Positions 50,601 to 60,200 of a DNA stretch of 64,000 nt are shown piece after piece. The notes beneath the pieces are model-generated. The model had not been told where the DNA came from. It did no database searches and saw only the letters and a program-made list of their open reading frames with translations. A program made the translations under genes and the position numbers. The stretch's first letter is position 1; the number at the start of each line of letters is the position of its first letter. The DNA is from Nocardiopsis dassonvillei_B (lineage in GTDB: Bacteria > Actinomycetota > Actinomycetes > Streptosporangiales > Streptosporangiaceae). The stretch is from assembly GCF_964273065.1 (NCBI RefSeq), contig NZ_OZ186815.1, positions 2,108,001 through 2,172,000 on the forward strand, in the 5' to 3' direction.

Positions 50601-53600
50601 CCGACGGCCTCCAGGCCGGAGTAGAGGTCGCCGGTGTCGACGGGGACGGCGTCGGCGGGCGGCCACGCCGCGAGGTCGCGGGGCGGGGCGGCGGGTTCGG
50701 GGGCCAGGACGCCGGTGGCGTGCCGGGTCCAGGGGCGTTCGCCGAGGTCGGGGGCGCCGGGGTCGCCCGCGGGGCGGGCGTGCACGGTCAGGGCGCGGTG
50801 TCCTCGGGCGTCGGCGGCCTCGACCACGGCCTGGATCTGGACACCGCCCCTGTCGGGCAGGACCAGGGGGGACTGGACGATGAGTTCCGCGACGTGGGGC
50901 ACGCCGAGCCGGTCCCCGGCGGTGAGGGCCAGGTCGAGGAAGGCGGTGCCGGGCAGCAGCGCGGTGTCGCCGGCGGCGTGGTCCGCCAGCCAGGGGTGGG
51001 AGCCCCGGGAGAGGCGGCCGGTGAACAGGACGCCTCCGGTGTCGGCGAGGGGCAGCGCGGCGCCGAGCAGCGGGTGCTCCTCGGTCTCCAGCCCGGCGGA
51101 GGCGACGTCGCTCCGGCCGGTGTCGGCGGTGAGCCACAGGCGCCGCCGCTGGAAGGCGTAGGTGGGCAGGTCGACGAGGCGGGTGCCGGAGCCGAACACC
51201 GTGGACCAGTCGGGCGCGGCGCCGTGCGCGAACGCCTCGGCCAGGGCCGTGCGCAGGCGTTCGGTGTCGCCCTGGCCGCGCCGCAGGGTGGCTATGGCGG
51301 CGGCGCCCGCGCCGGACTCGGTGACCGTCTCGGTGACCGGGACGGTGAGCACGGGGTGGGCGCTGACCTCGATGAACCGGGTGTGGCCCGCGGCCAGGAG
51401 GGCTTCGGTGGTCTTCTGGAAGAGCACCGGTCCGCTGATCCCCGCGTACCAGTGGGCGGCGTCGGCGGGCCGGTCCAGGAGGCCGCCGGTGACCGGGGTG
51501 TACAGGGGGAGGTCGGGTGCGGAGGGGGCCAGGTGCGCCAGGCCGGCGAGGAGTTCGTCGCGGACCGCCCGGGCATGGGGGGTGTGGGAGATGAGGGAGT
51601 CGGCGAACAGGCGGGCGTGCACGCCCCGGGCGGCGCACTCCTCCAGGAGCCGGCCGACCGCGGCGCGTCCGCCGCCGACGACGGTGCTGCCGGGGCTGTT
51701 GACCACGGCGGTGTGCAGGTCGCCGATGTCGGCCAGGAGCGGTTCGAGCTCGGCGGCGCCCCGGGAGACCACGGCCATGGCGACGTCGCCGGTGAGCCTG
51801 CCCAGTACCCGGCTGCGCACGGCGATGACCTCGGCGGACTGTTCGAGGGTGAGGGCGCCGGCGATGTGCGCGGCGGCGACCTCGCCCTGGGAGTGGCCGA
51901 CGACGGCGTCGGGGTGGACGCCGTGGGAGCGCCACAGCGCGGTGAGGGCGATCATGACCGCCCACAGCAGCTGGGGGACGATGTCGGCCCGGTCGGGCGA
52001 GGGTGCGCCGGGGCGGCCCAGGAGGACGTCGGTGAGCCGCCAGTCGTTGTGGGGTGCCAGGGCGCGTTCGCAGTCGGCGATGCGCGCGGCGAACACCGGC
52101 GACTCGGCGATCAGGGCGCGGGCCATGCCCTCCCACTGCGAGCCCTGCCCGGGGTAGACGAACACGGTCCGGCCCTCCCGGGCGCGGCCGCGCGCGATCC
52201 CGGGTTCGCGGACGGCGCCGGCGGCGAGGGCGTCCAGGCGGGCCAGCAGGGTGTCACGGTCGGCGCCGACGACGGCCGCGCGGTGGGCGAGCGGGGTGCG
52301 GGCCCCGGCCAGGGTGGCGCCGACGTCGGCCGGGTCGAGGCCGGGGTCGGCGGCGACCCGTTCGCGCAGGCGCCGGACCTGGTCTGCGAGGGCGTCGGGG
52401 GTGTGCCCGGACAGCACCCACGGGACGGGGACGGGGGCGCCGCCCGGGGTGAGGACGGCGCGCTCCCGGGCGGGGGCCGGCTCGGGTTCGGGGGCCTGTT
52501 CGAGGATGACGTGGACGTTGGTGCCGCTGGCGCCGAACGCGGAGACCCCGGCGCGGCGCGCCCGCCCGGTGGCGGGCCAGGGGCGGGCCTCGGTGAGCGG
52601 CGCCACCCCGCCCGACGCCCAGTCCACGTGCGGGGTGGGCTCGGACACGTGCAGGGTGGGCGGCAGGACGCCGCGGCGCAGCGCCTGGACGGTCTTGATG
52701 ACGCCCGCCACCCCGGCGGCGGCGCCGGTGTGGCCGACGTTGGACTTGAGCGAGCCCAGCCACAGGGGCTCGCCGACGCGGCCGCGGCCGTAGACCGCGA
52801 TGAGCGCGCCGGCCTCGATGGGGTCGCCCAGGCGGGTGCCGGTGCCGTGGGCCTCGACGGCGTCGACGTCGGCGGCGGTGAGGCGGGCGTCGGCCAGGGC
52901 CGCGCGGATGACCCGTTCCTGGGCGGGGCCGCTGGGCGCGGTGAGCCCGCTGGAGGCGCCGTCCTGGTTGAGGGCGGCGCCGCGCAGGAGTGCCAGGACG
53001 CGGCGGCCGTTGCGGCGGGCGTCGGAGAGGCGTTCGAGGACGATCATGCCCGCCGCCTCGCCCCAGCCGGTGCCGTCGGCGTCGGCGGAGAACGCCTTGC
53101 AGCGGCCGTCCGGGGCCAGGACACCGTGTCCGCCGAAGGACACCCAGGGGGACACGTCGGTGTAGACGCCCACACCGCCGGCCAGGGCGAGGGAGGACTC
53201 TCCGGCGCGCAGGGAGCGCACGGCGAGGGAGATGGCGGTGAGGGAGGAGGAGCAGGCGGTGTCGACGGTGACGGCGGGCCCCTCCAGGCCCAGGGTGTAG
53301 GAGAGCCGGCCCGCGGCGACGGCCGGCATGGCACCCAGCATCCGGTAGCCGACGAGTTCGGGCGGCGATTCCTGGACGGGCGGCCCGTAGGTCTGCCCGA
53401 CGGTTCCCACGAACACCCCGGCCGGGGTGGCGCGCAGGGAGCCGGGGACGATCCCGGCGTGTTCGAGGGCCTCCCAGGCCGTCTCCAGGACCAGCCGGTG
53501 CTGGGGGTCCATGGCCAGTGCCTCGCGGGGGTTGATCCCGAAGAACGCCGGGTCGAAGTCCCCCGCGTCGGCGAGGAAGGAGGCGGAGCGCACGGGGGAC

Positions 53601-53875
53601 GCCCCCGGCGTGTCCGGGTCCGGCGACAGCAGCCGGTCCAGGTCCCAGCCCCGGTCCTCGGGGAAGGGGCCGAGGGTCTCGCGCCCCTCGGCGACCAGGT
53701 CCCACAGGCCCTCGGGGTCGGCGATGCCGGGGAAGCGGCAGCCGATGCCGACGATCGCGATCGGCTCGTGGTCGCGGTCCTCCAGCTCCTCCACCCGCGA
53801 TCTGGCCTGGCGGAGGTCGACGGCCATCTTCTTGACCAGCTCGCGAAACTTGTCCTCGTTCGTCATGCGCGTCAT
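47687..53875 (-). CDS. Type I PKS, terminal module KS-AT-DH-KR-ACP-TE
   Basis: 2062 aa. ATG at 53875 (ATG at 53866 also possible). N-terminal docking coil (1-35). KS ~37-460: Cys208 (DTACSSS), His343 (EAHGTGT), His382. AT ~570-850: Ser662 (GHSQGE), specificity motif LISH (761-764), not YASH or HAFH. DH ~930-1200: His966 in HAAGDTALLP, where the usual HxxxG Gly is Asp970; Asp1137 in HPALADAAQH. KR ~1415-1600: TGATGTLG, LDD (1504-1506, B type), Ser1546, Tyr1559: active, setting a D-type alcohol that the DH can remove. ACP ~1700-1765: Ser1729 (GFDSL). TE ~1785-2062: SRSSGG (Ser1915), Asp1947, His2038 (GDHFTM), homologous to macrolide TEs. Chain release by cyclisation or hydrolysis. Confidence 0.92.
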   Translation of the reverse strand: MTRMTNEDKFRELVKKMAVDLRQARSRVEELEDRDHEPIAIVGIGCRFPGIADPEGLWDLVAEGRETLGPFPEDRGWDLDRLLSPDPDTPGASPVRSASFLADAGDFDPAFFGINPREALAMDPQHRLVLETAWEALEHAGIVPGSLRATPAGVFVGTVGQTYGPPVQESPPELVGYRMLGAMPAVAAGRLSYTLGLEGPAVTVDTACSSSLTAISLAVRSLRAGESSLALAGGVGVYTDVSPWVSFGGHGVLAPDGRCKAFSADADGTGWGEAAGMIVLERLSDARRNGRRVLALLRGAALNQDGASSGLTAPSGPAQERVIRAALADARLTAADVDAVEAHGTGTRLGDPIEAGALIAVYGRGRVGEPLWLGSLKSNVGHTGAAAGVAGVIKTVQALRRGVLPPTLHVSEPTPHVDWASGGVAPLTEARPWPATGRARRAGVSAFGASGTNVHVILEQAPEPEPAPARERAVLTPGGAPVPVPWVLSGHTPDALADQVRRLRERVAADPGLDPADVGATLAGARTPLAHRAAVVGADRDTLLARLDALAAGAVREPGIARGRAREGRTVFVYPGQGSQWEGMARALIAESPVFAARIADCERALAPHNDWRLTDVLLGRPGAPSPDRADIVPQLLWAVMIALTALWRSHGVHPDAVVGHSQGEVAAAHIAGALTLEQSAEVIAVRSRVLGRLTGDVAMAVVSRGAAELEPLLADIGDLHTAVVNSPGSTVVGGGRAAVGRLLEECAARGVHARLFADSLISHTPHARAVRDELLAGLAHLAPSAPDLPLYTPVTGGLLDRPADAAHWYAGISGPVLFQKTTEALLAAGHTRFIEVSAHPVLTVPVTETVTESGAGAAAIATLRRGQGDTERLRTALAEAFAHGAAPDWSTVFGSGTRLVDLPTYAFQRRRLWLTADTGRSDVASAGLETEEHPLLGAALPLADTGGVLFTGRLSRGSHPWLADHAAGDTALLPGTAFLDLALTAGDRLGVPHVAELIVQSPLVLPDRGGVQIQAVVEAADARGHRALTVHARPAGDPGAPDLGERPWTRHATGVLAPEPAAPPRDLAAWPPADAVPVDTGDLYSGLEAVGYSYGPAFRGLTAAWTRGDEVWAEIALPAAQHADAARFGLHPALADAAQHAVGCAPWMPRDRVLLPFTWTGVTLHATGATRLRVHVRPTGTDEVAMTLADADGAPVATVDSLVLRTAAAAPAPQAPADDLFHIAWAPAAAPAAPGHQVWAVVGEDLLDTASALTAAGHTVRAHPHTDALFAVLDAGAPLPDHVLLPRLIAPVAPGPADVRAAVKDTVATMQRLLADPRTGDARQVVLTHRAVAASTDEDVPDLVHAPLWGLVRAAAQEHPGRFAVVDTDDPGRCAPVLVAALTGGGEQTAIRAGTALSPRLVRTERAGAPVSFGDGTVLVTGATGTLGGEVARHLVDRHGVRDLLLASRSGPDAKGAAELEADLTARGARVSLAACDTADRDGLAALLAGRRVTGVVHVAADLDDALFTAITPEAVDRVLRPKVDAVRHLHDLVPEAAAFVLFSSAAGTLGSPGQAHYSAANAYTDMLAHHRRARGLHAVSLSWGMWARRGGGTARLDESDIGRYARLGLAGPMATEHGLDLFDDALATGRPHLLPVPLDLAGARARAVRTGTVSTMLSGLVRPPRRRVGTSGPAADDLRAALARTPADRRPEAALAHVLSATAEVLGHTGTAEIGADDPFLEMGFDSLTAVELRNRLAAATGLRLPAGLAFAHPTPRALAAHLAAETAPGEGDGGAEALPAPASDGLVELFVDACRRRRIADGLDLLWSASRMRPTFTGTADAGPPRVPVRLSREGEATRLICLPSILMVSGVQEFARFAGRIRGHRRVDVIAQPGFGDGEPLPADIDAVAEVLADAVTACAGEDPYVLVSRSSGGWVAHEVLRRLEDLQRRGAARAPVLTALMDTPDPADLDVSGLPTIETGVVERAEMIGIMDGVRLTAMGAYLGLFRDWRPAPVSTPVLQVRPEQATVDRDGRELAPFTWTVGHEVLRVPGDHFTMLEGHVDVVGALFHEWLLARGL

Positions 53876-53914
53876 ACGTGTGCTCTCACAACCATGGTCG
53901 TCGGGCGTCCGGGT

Positions 53915-56900
53915 TCAGAAGATGCCGAATTCGCGGTCGATGAGTGCCAGCAGCTGGTCGTCGGAGGCCCCCTCCAGGTCGGAGCCGTTCGGGCCGGGTG
54001 CGGCGTCGACACGGCGCAGCAGTCCGCGCAGCCGCTCGGACAGTTCCCGGCGCACGTCGTCGGGGACGGACCCGCCGGACTCCGCGGCGGACACGGCGTT
54101 CTCCAACCGGGCCAGCTCGTCCAGGACCGGCGGCGCGGACGGGGCGGCCTGCGCGTCGAGCAGCCCCAGCAGGTGGTCGGCCAGGGCGGCCGGGGTGGAC
54201 CGGTCCAGGACCGCCGTGACCGGTAGGTCCACCCCGGTGAGCTCGACGAGCCGGTTGCGCAGGCGGACCGCGCCCAGCGAGGTCCCGCCGGCGTCGAGGA
54301 AGCCGCGCAGCGGTTCGACCGCCCCGGGGCCGTCGTGGCCCAGGATCGCGGCGGTCTCGGCCCGGACCAGGTCCAGGACGGCGGCTGCGCGCTCGCCCGG
54401 GGACGCCCCCGCGGGCGGGGCCCAGGCCTCCCCGGCGGCCTCGGAGCCGGGCTCCGGGTCCCGGACGGCGGCGGGCGCGGCGGGCGCCGCCGTGGTCCGG
54501 TCCCGCCAGTAGCGGCGGCGCTGGAAGGCGTAGGTGGGCAGCTCCACCAGGCGGGCGCCGCCGCCGAACACCGCGGACCAGTCGGGCGCGGCACCGTACG
54601 CGAACGCCTCGGCCAGGGCGAGCCGGAACCGGTCGGGGCCGCCCTCCTCCCGGCGCAGGGTGGACACCACGGCGGTGTCCCGGACCCCTTCGGCCTCGGC
54701 GGTCTCCAGCAGGGCGGAGCCGAGCAGCGGATGCGGTCCCATCTCGATGAACAGGTCGTGCCCGGTGGCGATGAGGGCCTTGGCGGTGTCGTGGAAGCGG
54801 ACCGGCTCGGCGAGGTTGCGGTACCAGTAGTCGGCGTCCAGCTCCCCCTCCCCCGCCCGGGCGCCGGTGAGGCAGGAGTAGAAGGGGATCTCCCCGGCGC
54901 GGGAGGAGACCCCGGCCAGGTCGGCGTGGAGGCGTTCGCGCAGCCGGGCCACGTGGGGGGTGTGCGAGGCATAGTCCACGGCGATGCGGCGGGCCCGCAC
55001 GCCCTTCTCCTCGTACTCCTTGACCAGGCCGGCGACATCCTCGGGTCCACCGGCGACCACGGTGGAGGCGGGGCCGTTGACCACGGCGACGTGCAGGTCG
55101 GCACCGCGTCCGGCCAGGTCGGCGCGGACCCGCTCCTCCGGCAGGGCCACCGAGGCCATCGCGCCGGTGCCGGACAGCTCCAGGACGGCGCGGCTGCGCA
55201 GCGCCACCACCGCGGCGGCGTCCTCCAGGGACAGCAGTCCGGCCGCGCACGCGGCGGCGACCTCGCCCTGGGAGTGGCCGACGACGGCGTCGGGGCGGAC
55301 GCCGTGGGAGCGCCACAGCGCGGCCAGCGCCACCATGACCGCCCACAGCACGGGCTGGACGACGTCGACCCGGTCCAGGGAGGGCGCGCCGGGGTCGCGG
55401 CGCAGCACCGCGGTCAGCGACCAGTCGGTGTGGGGCGCCAGGGCGCGTTCGCAGTCGGCGATGACGCCGGCGAACACCGGGGATCCGGAGAGCAGGCCCA
55501 CGGCCATGTCGGCCCACTGGCCGCCCTGTCCGGGGAACACCCAGACGACGCGGCGGTCGGGGCGGGCCCGGCCGGACACGGTGCCGGGGTCGGGGCGGCG
55601 CTCGGCCAGGGCCGACAGGGACGCGGCCAGGGCGTCGCGGTCGCGGCCCGAGGCGACCGCACGGTGTTCGAAGGCGGTGCGGGAGACCGCCAGGCTCCAG
55701 CCGACGTCGACCGGGTCCAGGTCGGGGTCGGCGGTGATCCGGTCGTACAGCCGGGCGGCCTGCCCGGCGAGCGCGGCGGGGCCGCGGGCCGACAGCGGCC
55801 ACAGGATCAGGCCGGGGTCGGCGGCCCGCTCCGCGGCCGGCGCGTCCGCCGCCTCCGGGGCCTGCTCGACGACGACGTGGGCGTTGGTGCCGCTCATCCC
55901 GAACGAGGACACGGCGGCGCGGCGCGGCGCCCCGGTGGCCGGCCAGGACCGGGACCGGTCCAGCAGGCGGACGGTGCCCTCGGACCAGTCCACGTGCGGG
56001 GTGGGCTCGTCCGCGTGCAGGGTGCGCGGCAGCACCCCGCGGCGCAGGGCCAGGACCAGCTTGATCAGCCCGGAGATGCCGGCGGCGGCCTGGGCGTGCC
56101 CGAGGTTGGACTTGAGGGAGCCGAGCCACAGCGGCCGGTCGGGGGTGCGCGCCCGCCCGTAGGCGGCGATGAGGGCCTGCGCCTCGATGGGGTCTCCGAG
56201 GGCGGTGCCGGTGCCGTGCGCCTCGACGAGGTCGACGTCGGCGGGGGTGAGGCGGGCGTCGGCCAGGGCGGCGCGGATGACTCGCTCCTGGGAGGGCCCG
56301 TTGGGGGAGGTGAGGCCGTTGGAGGCGCCGTCCTGGTTGACGGCGCTGCCCCGGATCACGGCGAGCACGGGGTGCCCGGCCCGGCGCGCGTCGGAGAGCC
56401 GTTCCAGGACGACCATCCCGGCGCCCTCGGAGAACCCGGCGCCGTCGGCCCCGGAGCCGAACGCCTTGCAGCGGCCGTCGGAGGCCAGTCCGCGCAGGTG
56501 GGTGAACTCGGTGAGGATGCCGGGGGAGGCCATGACGGTGGCCCCGCCCGCGAGTGCGAGGGAACACTCGCCCGCACGCAGCGCCTTCACGGCCAGATGC
56601 ACGGCCACCAGAGAGGACGAACAGGCGGTGTCGACCGTGACCGCCGGGCCGGTCAGGCCCAGTGTGTAGGACAGCCGTCCGGAGGCGACGCTGGTGGTGG
56701 TGCCGCTGACCGCGAACCCGTCGTCGGGCGCCTCGGCCAGGGAGGGCCCGTACTCCTGGGCGATGGCGCCGACGTAGACGCCCGTGTCCGTGCCGGCCAG
56801 GGAGGCCGGGGGGATCCCGGAGCGCTCCAGTGACTCCCACGCCACCTCGAGCAGCAGGCGCTGCTGCGGCTCCATCGCCTCGGCCTCGCGGGGGGAGATG

Positions 56901-57229
56901 CCGAAGAAGGCCGGGTCGAAGTCGGCGGCGTTCTCCAGGAACGCGCCCCGCGACATGGCCGACCGGGGGCCTCCGCCGTCCTCGCCGAGCAGGGAGTCCA
57001 GGTCCCAGCCGCGGTCGGCGGGCAGCGGGCCCCGCACCTCACCACCGCTCTCGAGCAGTTCCCACAGGGCGCCGGGGGTGTCGATACCGCCGGGCAGCCG
57101 GCAGCCCAGGCCGACCACGGCGACGGGTTCGGCCTCCCGGTTCAACTGCTCCTGGAGGCGCTCGTTCTTCTTCAGCGCCGTGCGCAGGGCCGTGACGAGT
57201 TTGGCGGTCTGGTCGCTATCGGTGGCCAT
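53915..57229 (-). CDS. Type I PKS, single module KS-AT-ACP without reductive domains
   Basis: 1104 aa. ATG at 57229 preceded by AGGAG (8 nt); it overlaps the end of the upstream PKS gene by 14 bp. N-terminal docking helix 1-30. KS ~35-455: Cys203 (DTACSSS), His338, His378. AT ~560-860: Ser653 (GHSQGE) and YASH at 753-756, predicting methylmalonyl-CoA. Post-AT linker LVELPTYAFQRRRYW, then directly ACP ~945-1020 with Ser984 in GGTSLGAVRLRNRL; the usual GxDSL Asp is Thr, giving a peptidyl-carrier-like look. No KR, so the beta-keto group stays. C-terminal docking segment from ~1035 (DQLLALIDREFGIF). It hands on to the module at 47687-53875. Confidence 0.92.
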   Translation of the reverse strand: MATDSDQTAKLVTALRTALKKNERLQEQLNREAEPVAVVGLGCRLPGGIDTPGALWELLESGGEVRGPLPADRGWDLDSLLGEDGGGPRSAMSRGAFLENAADFDPAFFGISPREAEAMEPQQRLLLEVAWESLERSGIPPASLAGTDTGVYVGAIAQEYGPSLAEAPDDGFAVSGTTTSVASGRLSYTLGLTGPAVTVDTACSSSLVAVHLAVKALRAGECSLALAGGATVMASPGILTEFTHLRGLASDGRCKAFGSGADGAGFSEGAGMVVLERLSDARRAGHPVLAVIRGSAVNQDGASNGLTSPNGPSQERVIRAALADARLTPADVDLVEAHGTGTALGDPIEAQALIAAYGRARTPDRPLWLGSLKSNLGHAQAAAGISGLIKLVLALRRGVLPRTLHADEPTPHVDWSEGTVRLLDRSRSWPATGAPRRAAVSSFGMSGTNAHVVVEQAPEAADAPAAERAADPGLILWPLSARGPAALAGQAARLYDRITADPDLDPVDVGWSLAVSRTAFEHRAVASGRDRDALAASLSALAERRPDPGTVSGRARPDRRVVWVFPGQGGQWADMAVGLLSGSPVFAGVIADCERALAPHTDWSLTAVLRRDPGAPSLDRVDVVQPVLWAVMVALAALWRSHGVRPDAVVGHSQGEVAAACAAGLLSLEDAAAVVALRSRAVLELSGTGAMASVALPEERVRADLAGRGADLHVAVVNGPASTVVAGGPEDVAGLVKEYEEKGVRARRIAVDYASHTPHVARLRERLHADLAGVSSRAGEIPFYSCLTGARAGEGELDADYWYRNLAEPVRFHDTAKALIATGHDLFIEMGPHPLLGSALLETAEAEGVRDTAVVSTLRREEGGPDRFRLALAEAFAYGAAPDWSAVFGGGARLVELPTYAFQRRRYWRDRTTAAPAAPAAVRDPEPGSEAAGEAWAPPAGASPGERAAAVLDLVRAETAAILGHDGPGAVEPLRGFLDAGGTSLGAVRLRNRLVELTGVDLPVTAVLDRSTPAALADHLLGLLDAQAAPSAPPVLDELARLENAVSAAESGGSVPDDVRRELSERLRGLLRRVDAAPGPNGSDLEGASDDQLLALIDREFGIF

Positions 57230-60200
57230 CAACGGTCTCCTGTTCGCCTTCGGGGAAGGACCCGTCGTCCCCGCCCAGGGCGAGGTCCAGGAGTCCTTCC
57301 ACGTCCAAGCCGTCGATGCGGCTGTCCTCCGTGACGTCGTCGGTGTCGGGCACGGGGGCCGACGCGGGGTCGGCCGGGGTCGGGGGGAAGAGTGTGTCGG
57401 CGATGTACCGGGCCAGGGCCCGGGGGGTGGGGTGGTCGAACACGACGGTGGCGGGCAGCCGCAGGCCGCAGGCGGCCCCCAGGCGGTTGCGCAGCTCGAC
57501 CCCGGTCAGGGAGTCCATGCCCAGCTCCTTGAAGGGGGTGTCGGCCGGCACCTCGGAGGCGCCCTCCTCCCCCCGGCCCAGTACGACCGCGGTGTGCTCG
57601 CGCACCGCCGAGACGAGGGCGCGCTCGCGCTCGGCGCCGGGGAGCCCGGCCAGCCGGGCCGCCGACAGCGGCGGGTCGGCCGCCTCCTCCGCCGCCTCCT
57701 CCCGGGGACCGGCCAGCTCGCCGAGGATCGGCAGGTCGGGGCCGTGGACGAGGTCGAGCAGGGCGGGGGCGAGCACCGCCTGGTCCAGGTAGAGGGCGGC
57801 GTCCATCCTGGCCAGGGCGCGCTCGGTGGCCATGGGCAGCAGTCCGCCCCGGCCCAGCGCGTCCCGGTCGCCGTCGTCGAGGTGGCCGGTCATCCCGCTG
57901 GCCTCGCCCCACAGGCCCCAGGCGAGGGAGAGGGCCGGCAGGCCGTTCTGGCGGCGGTGGTGGGCGAGCGCGTCGCAGAACACGTTGGCCGCCGCGTAGT
58001 TGGCCTGTCCCGGAGAGCCCAGGGTGCCGGTGATCGACGAGAACAGCAGGAACGTGCCCAGGCCGAGGTCGGCGGTGAGCTCGTGCAGGTTCCAGGCCGC
58101 GTCGACCTTGGGCCGCAGCACCGCCTCCACCTTGTCGGAGTCCAGGGAGAGCACGGTGGCGTCGTCCAGGACGCCGGCGGTGTGCACGACGGCGCCCAGC
58201 GGCCGGTCCAGCGATCCGAGCAGGCGGGCCAGCGCGGCGCGGTCGGCGGCGTCGCAGGCGTGCACCTCGACCCGGGCCCCCAGGGCCCGCAGTTCCCCGG
58301 TCCGGGCGTCCTGGCCCTCGGCCCCGGCACCGCTGCGGCTGACCAGGACCAGGTCGCGGACGCCGTACCAGGTGGCCAGGTGCCGGGCCACCCGGTGCCC
58401 CAGGGTGCCGGTGCCGCCGGTGATGAGGACCGCCGAGCCCTCGGGGAAGGGCGCGGGGACGCGCAGCACGGTCTTGCCGACGGTCTCACCGCGCTGCAGG
58501 GAGCGGAACGCCTCGTGGACGCCGCGGATGTCGTGCACGGTCGTCGGCAGGGGGCGCAGGGCCCCGGAGGCGAACAGCTCCATGATCCGGTCGAGCATCT
58601 GCCCGATCCGTTCGGGGGCCACCTCGGGCAGGACGAACGACTGGTAGCCGCGGCCGGGGTGGGCGGCGGCGACCTCGGCCTCCTCGCGGACGTCCGTGCG
58701 GCCCATCTCGACGAAGCGGCCGCCCGCGCCGGCGCCGCCGCCGGGGGCGCGCAGCAGGCGCAGGGAGGCGTCGACGAACTCCCCGCTCAGGGAGTTGAGG
58801 ACGACGTCGAAGCCGCGGCCGCCGTTGGCGGCCCGCAGGGACGTCTCGAAGTCCAGGGTGCGGGAGGAGGCCAGGTGCTCCTCGGGGACCCCGTACTCTG
58901 CGGCGACCTTCCACTTGTGCGGGCTGGCGGTGCCGAACACCCTGGCGCCCATGTGGCGGGCGAGCTGCACGGCGGCCAGGCCCACCCCGCCCGCGGCGGC
59001 GTGGATCAGGACGCTCTCCCCCGGCCGGACCGCGGCGACGTCCACCAGGGCGTGGTAGGCGGTGAGGAAGACGATCGGGACTGCGGCCGCCTCCTCGAAG
59101 GTCCACCCCCGGGGGATGCGGGAGATGCGCCTGCGGTCGGCGACGGCCACGGGGCCGAAGGCCGACCGGAACATGCCGGCGACCCGGTCGCCGGGGGCCA
59201 GGTCGGTGACCCCGGGCCCGACCTCCAGAACGGTCCCGGCACCCTCCAGGCCGATGCCGTGGTCGTCGGGGATCATGCCGAGGGTGACCACGACGTCGCG
59301 GAAGTTGACGCCGGCGGCGCGGACGGCGATCCGGACCTGGTGCTCGCCCAGCGGTGAGGCCGCCTCGGGGGCGGGCAGCGGGGTGAGCGCGTCCAGGGAA
59401 CCCGGGGAGGGTGCGGCGAGCCGCCACAGCGGCCCGGGCGGGACGAGGGCGCCCTCCTCGGCGGCGGGCACCAGGCGGGGCACCAGGACCCGGCCCGACC
59501 GCAGCGCCACACGCGGTTCGCCCAGGTCGGCGACGCGGGACAGCACCCGGTGGGAGTCCTCCGCCCCGTCGGAGTCCACGATCACGAGCCGCCCCGGGTG
59601 CTCGCGCTGGGCCGAGCTCAGCAGGCCCCAGACGGAGGAGGCGGCCAGCCCGCTGAGGCGGTCCTCGGCGTGGGTGACCACCGACCGCCAGGTGACCAGG
59701 ACCAGGCGGGAGTCGGCGGTGCGGTCGTCCGACAGCCAGGTGCGGACCGATTCCAGGGCGGAGTTCAGGCCGTCGCGCACGGCGTCGGGTACGGACTCCC
59801 GGTCGGCGTAGACGGCGCGGGCGGGCAGTTCGGCGTAGACGACGCGGGGGACCGGGCCGTCGGCGGACAGCCCGTCCAGGGACGGCAGGTCCGTGGGGAC
59901 CTCGCCGTCCATGCCGGGGCCCTCGACCTCCTGCCAGCGCACCCGGTACAGGTCGGGCTCCTCGTCGGGTTCGGAGGGCAGGGCTGCGACGTCGACGGGG
60001 CGCAGGACCAGTTCGTCCACGGCCAGCACCGGGGCCCCGTCGCCGTCGGCGGCGGTGAGCCGGTAGCGGTCGCCGTCGACGTGCTCCAGCAGGGTGCGCA
60101 GCACGCGGACCGGCCTCTCCGGCCCGGTCGCCCGCACCCCGCTCCACGCGAACGGGACCAGGGGTGCTCCACCGTGGGAGCCGTGGAGCAGCACCGCGTG

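Noticed and set aside
47714..54226. A 2170-codon open frame on the plus strand opposite the PKS
   Set aside because: It is an antisense shadow caused by extreme GC bias; composition is Gly/Val/Gln/Ala-rich without any domain, and the minus strand encodes perfect PKS domains.
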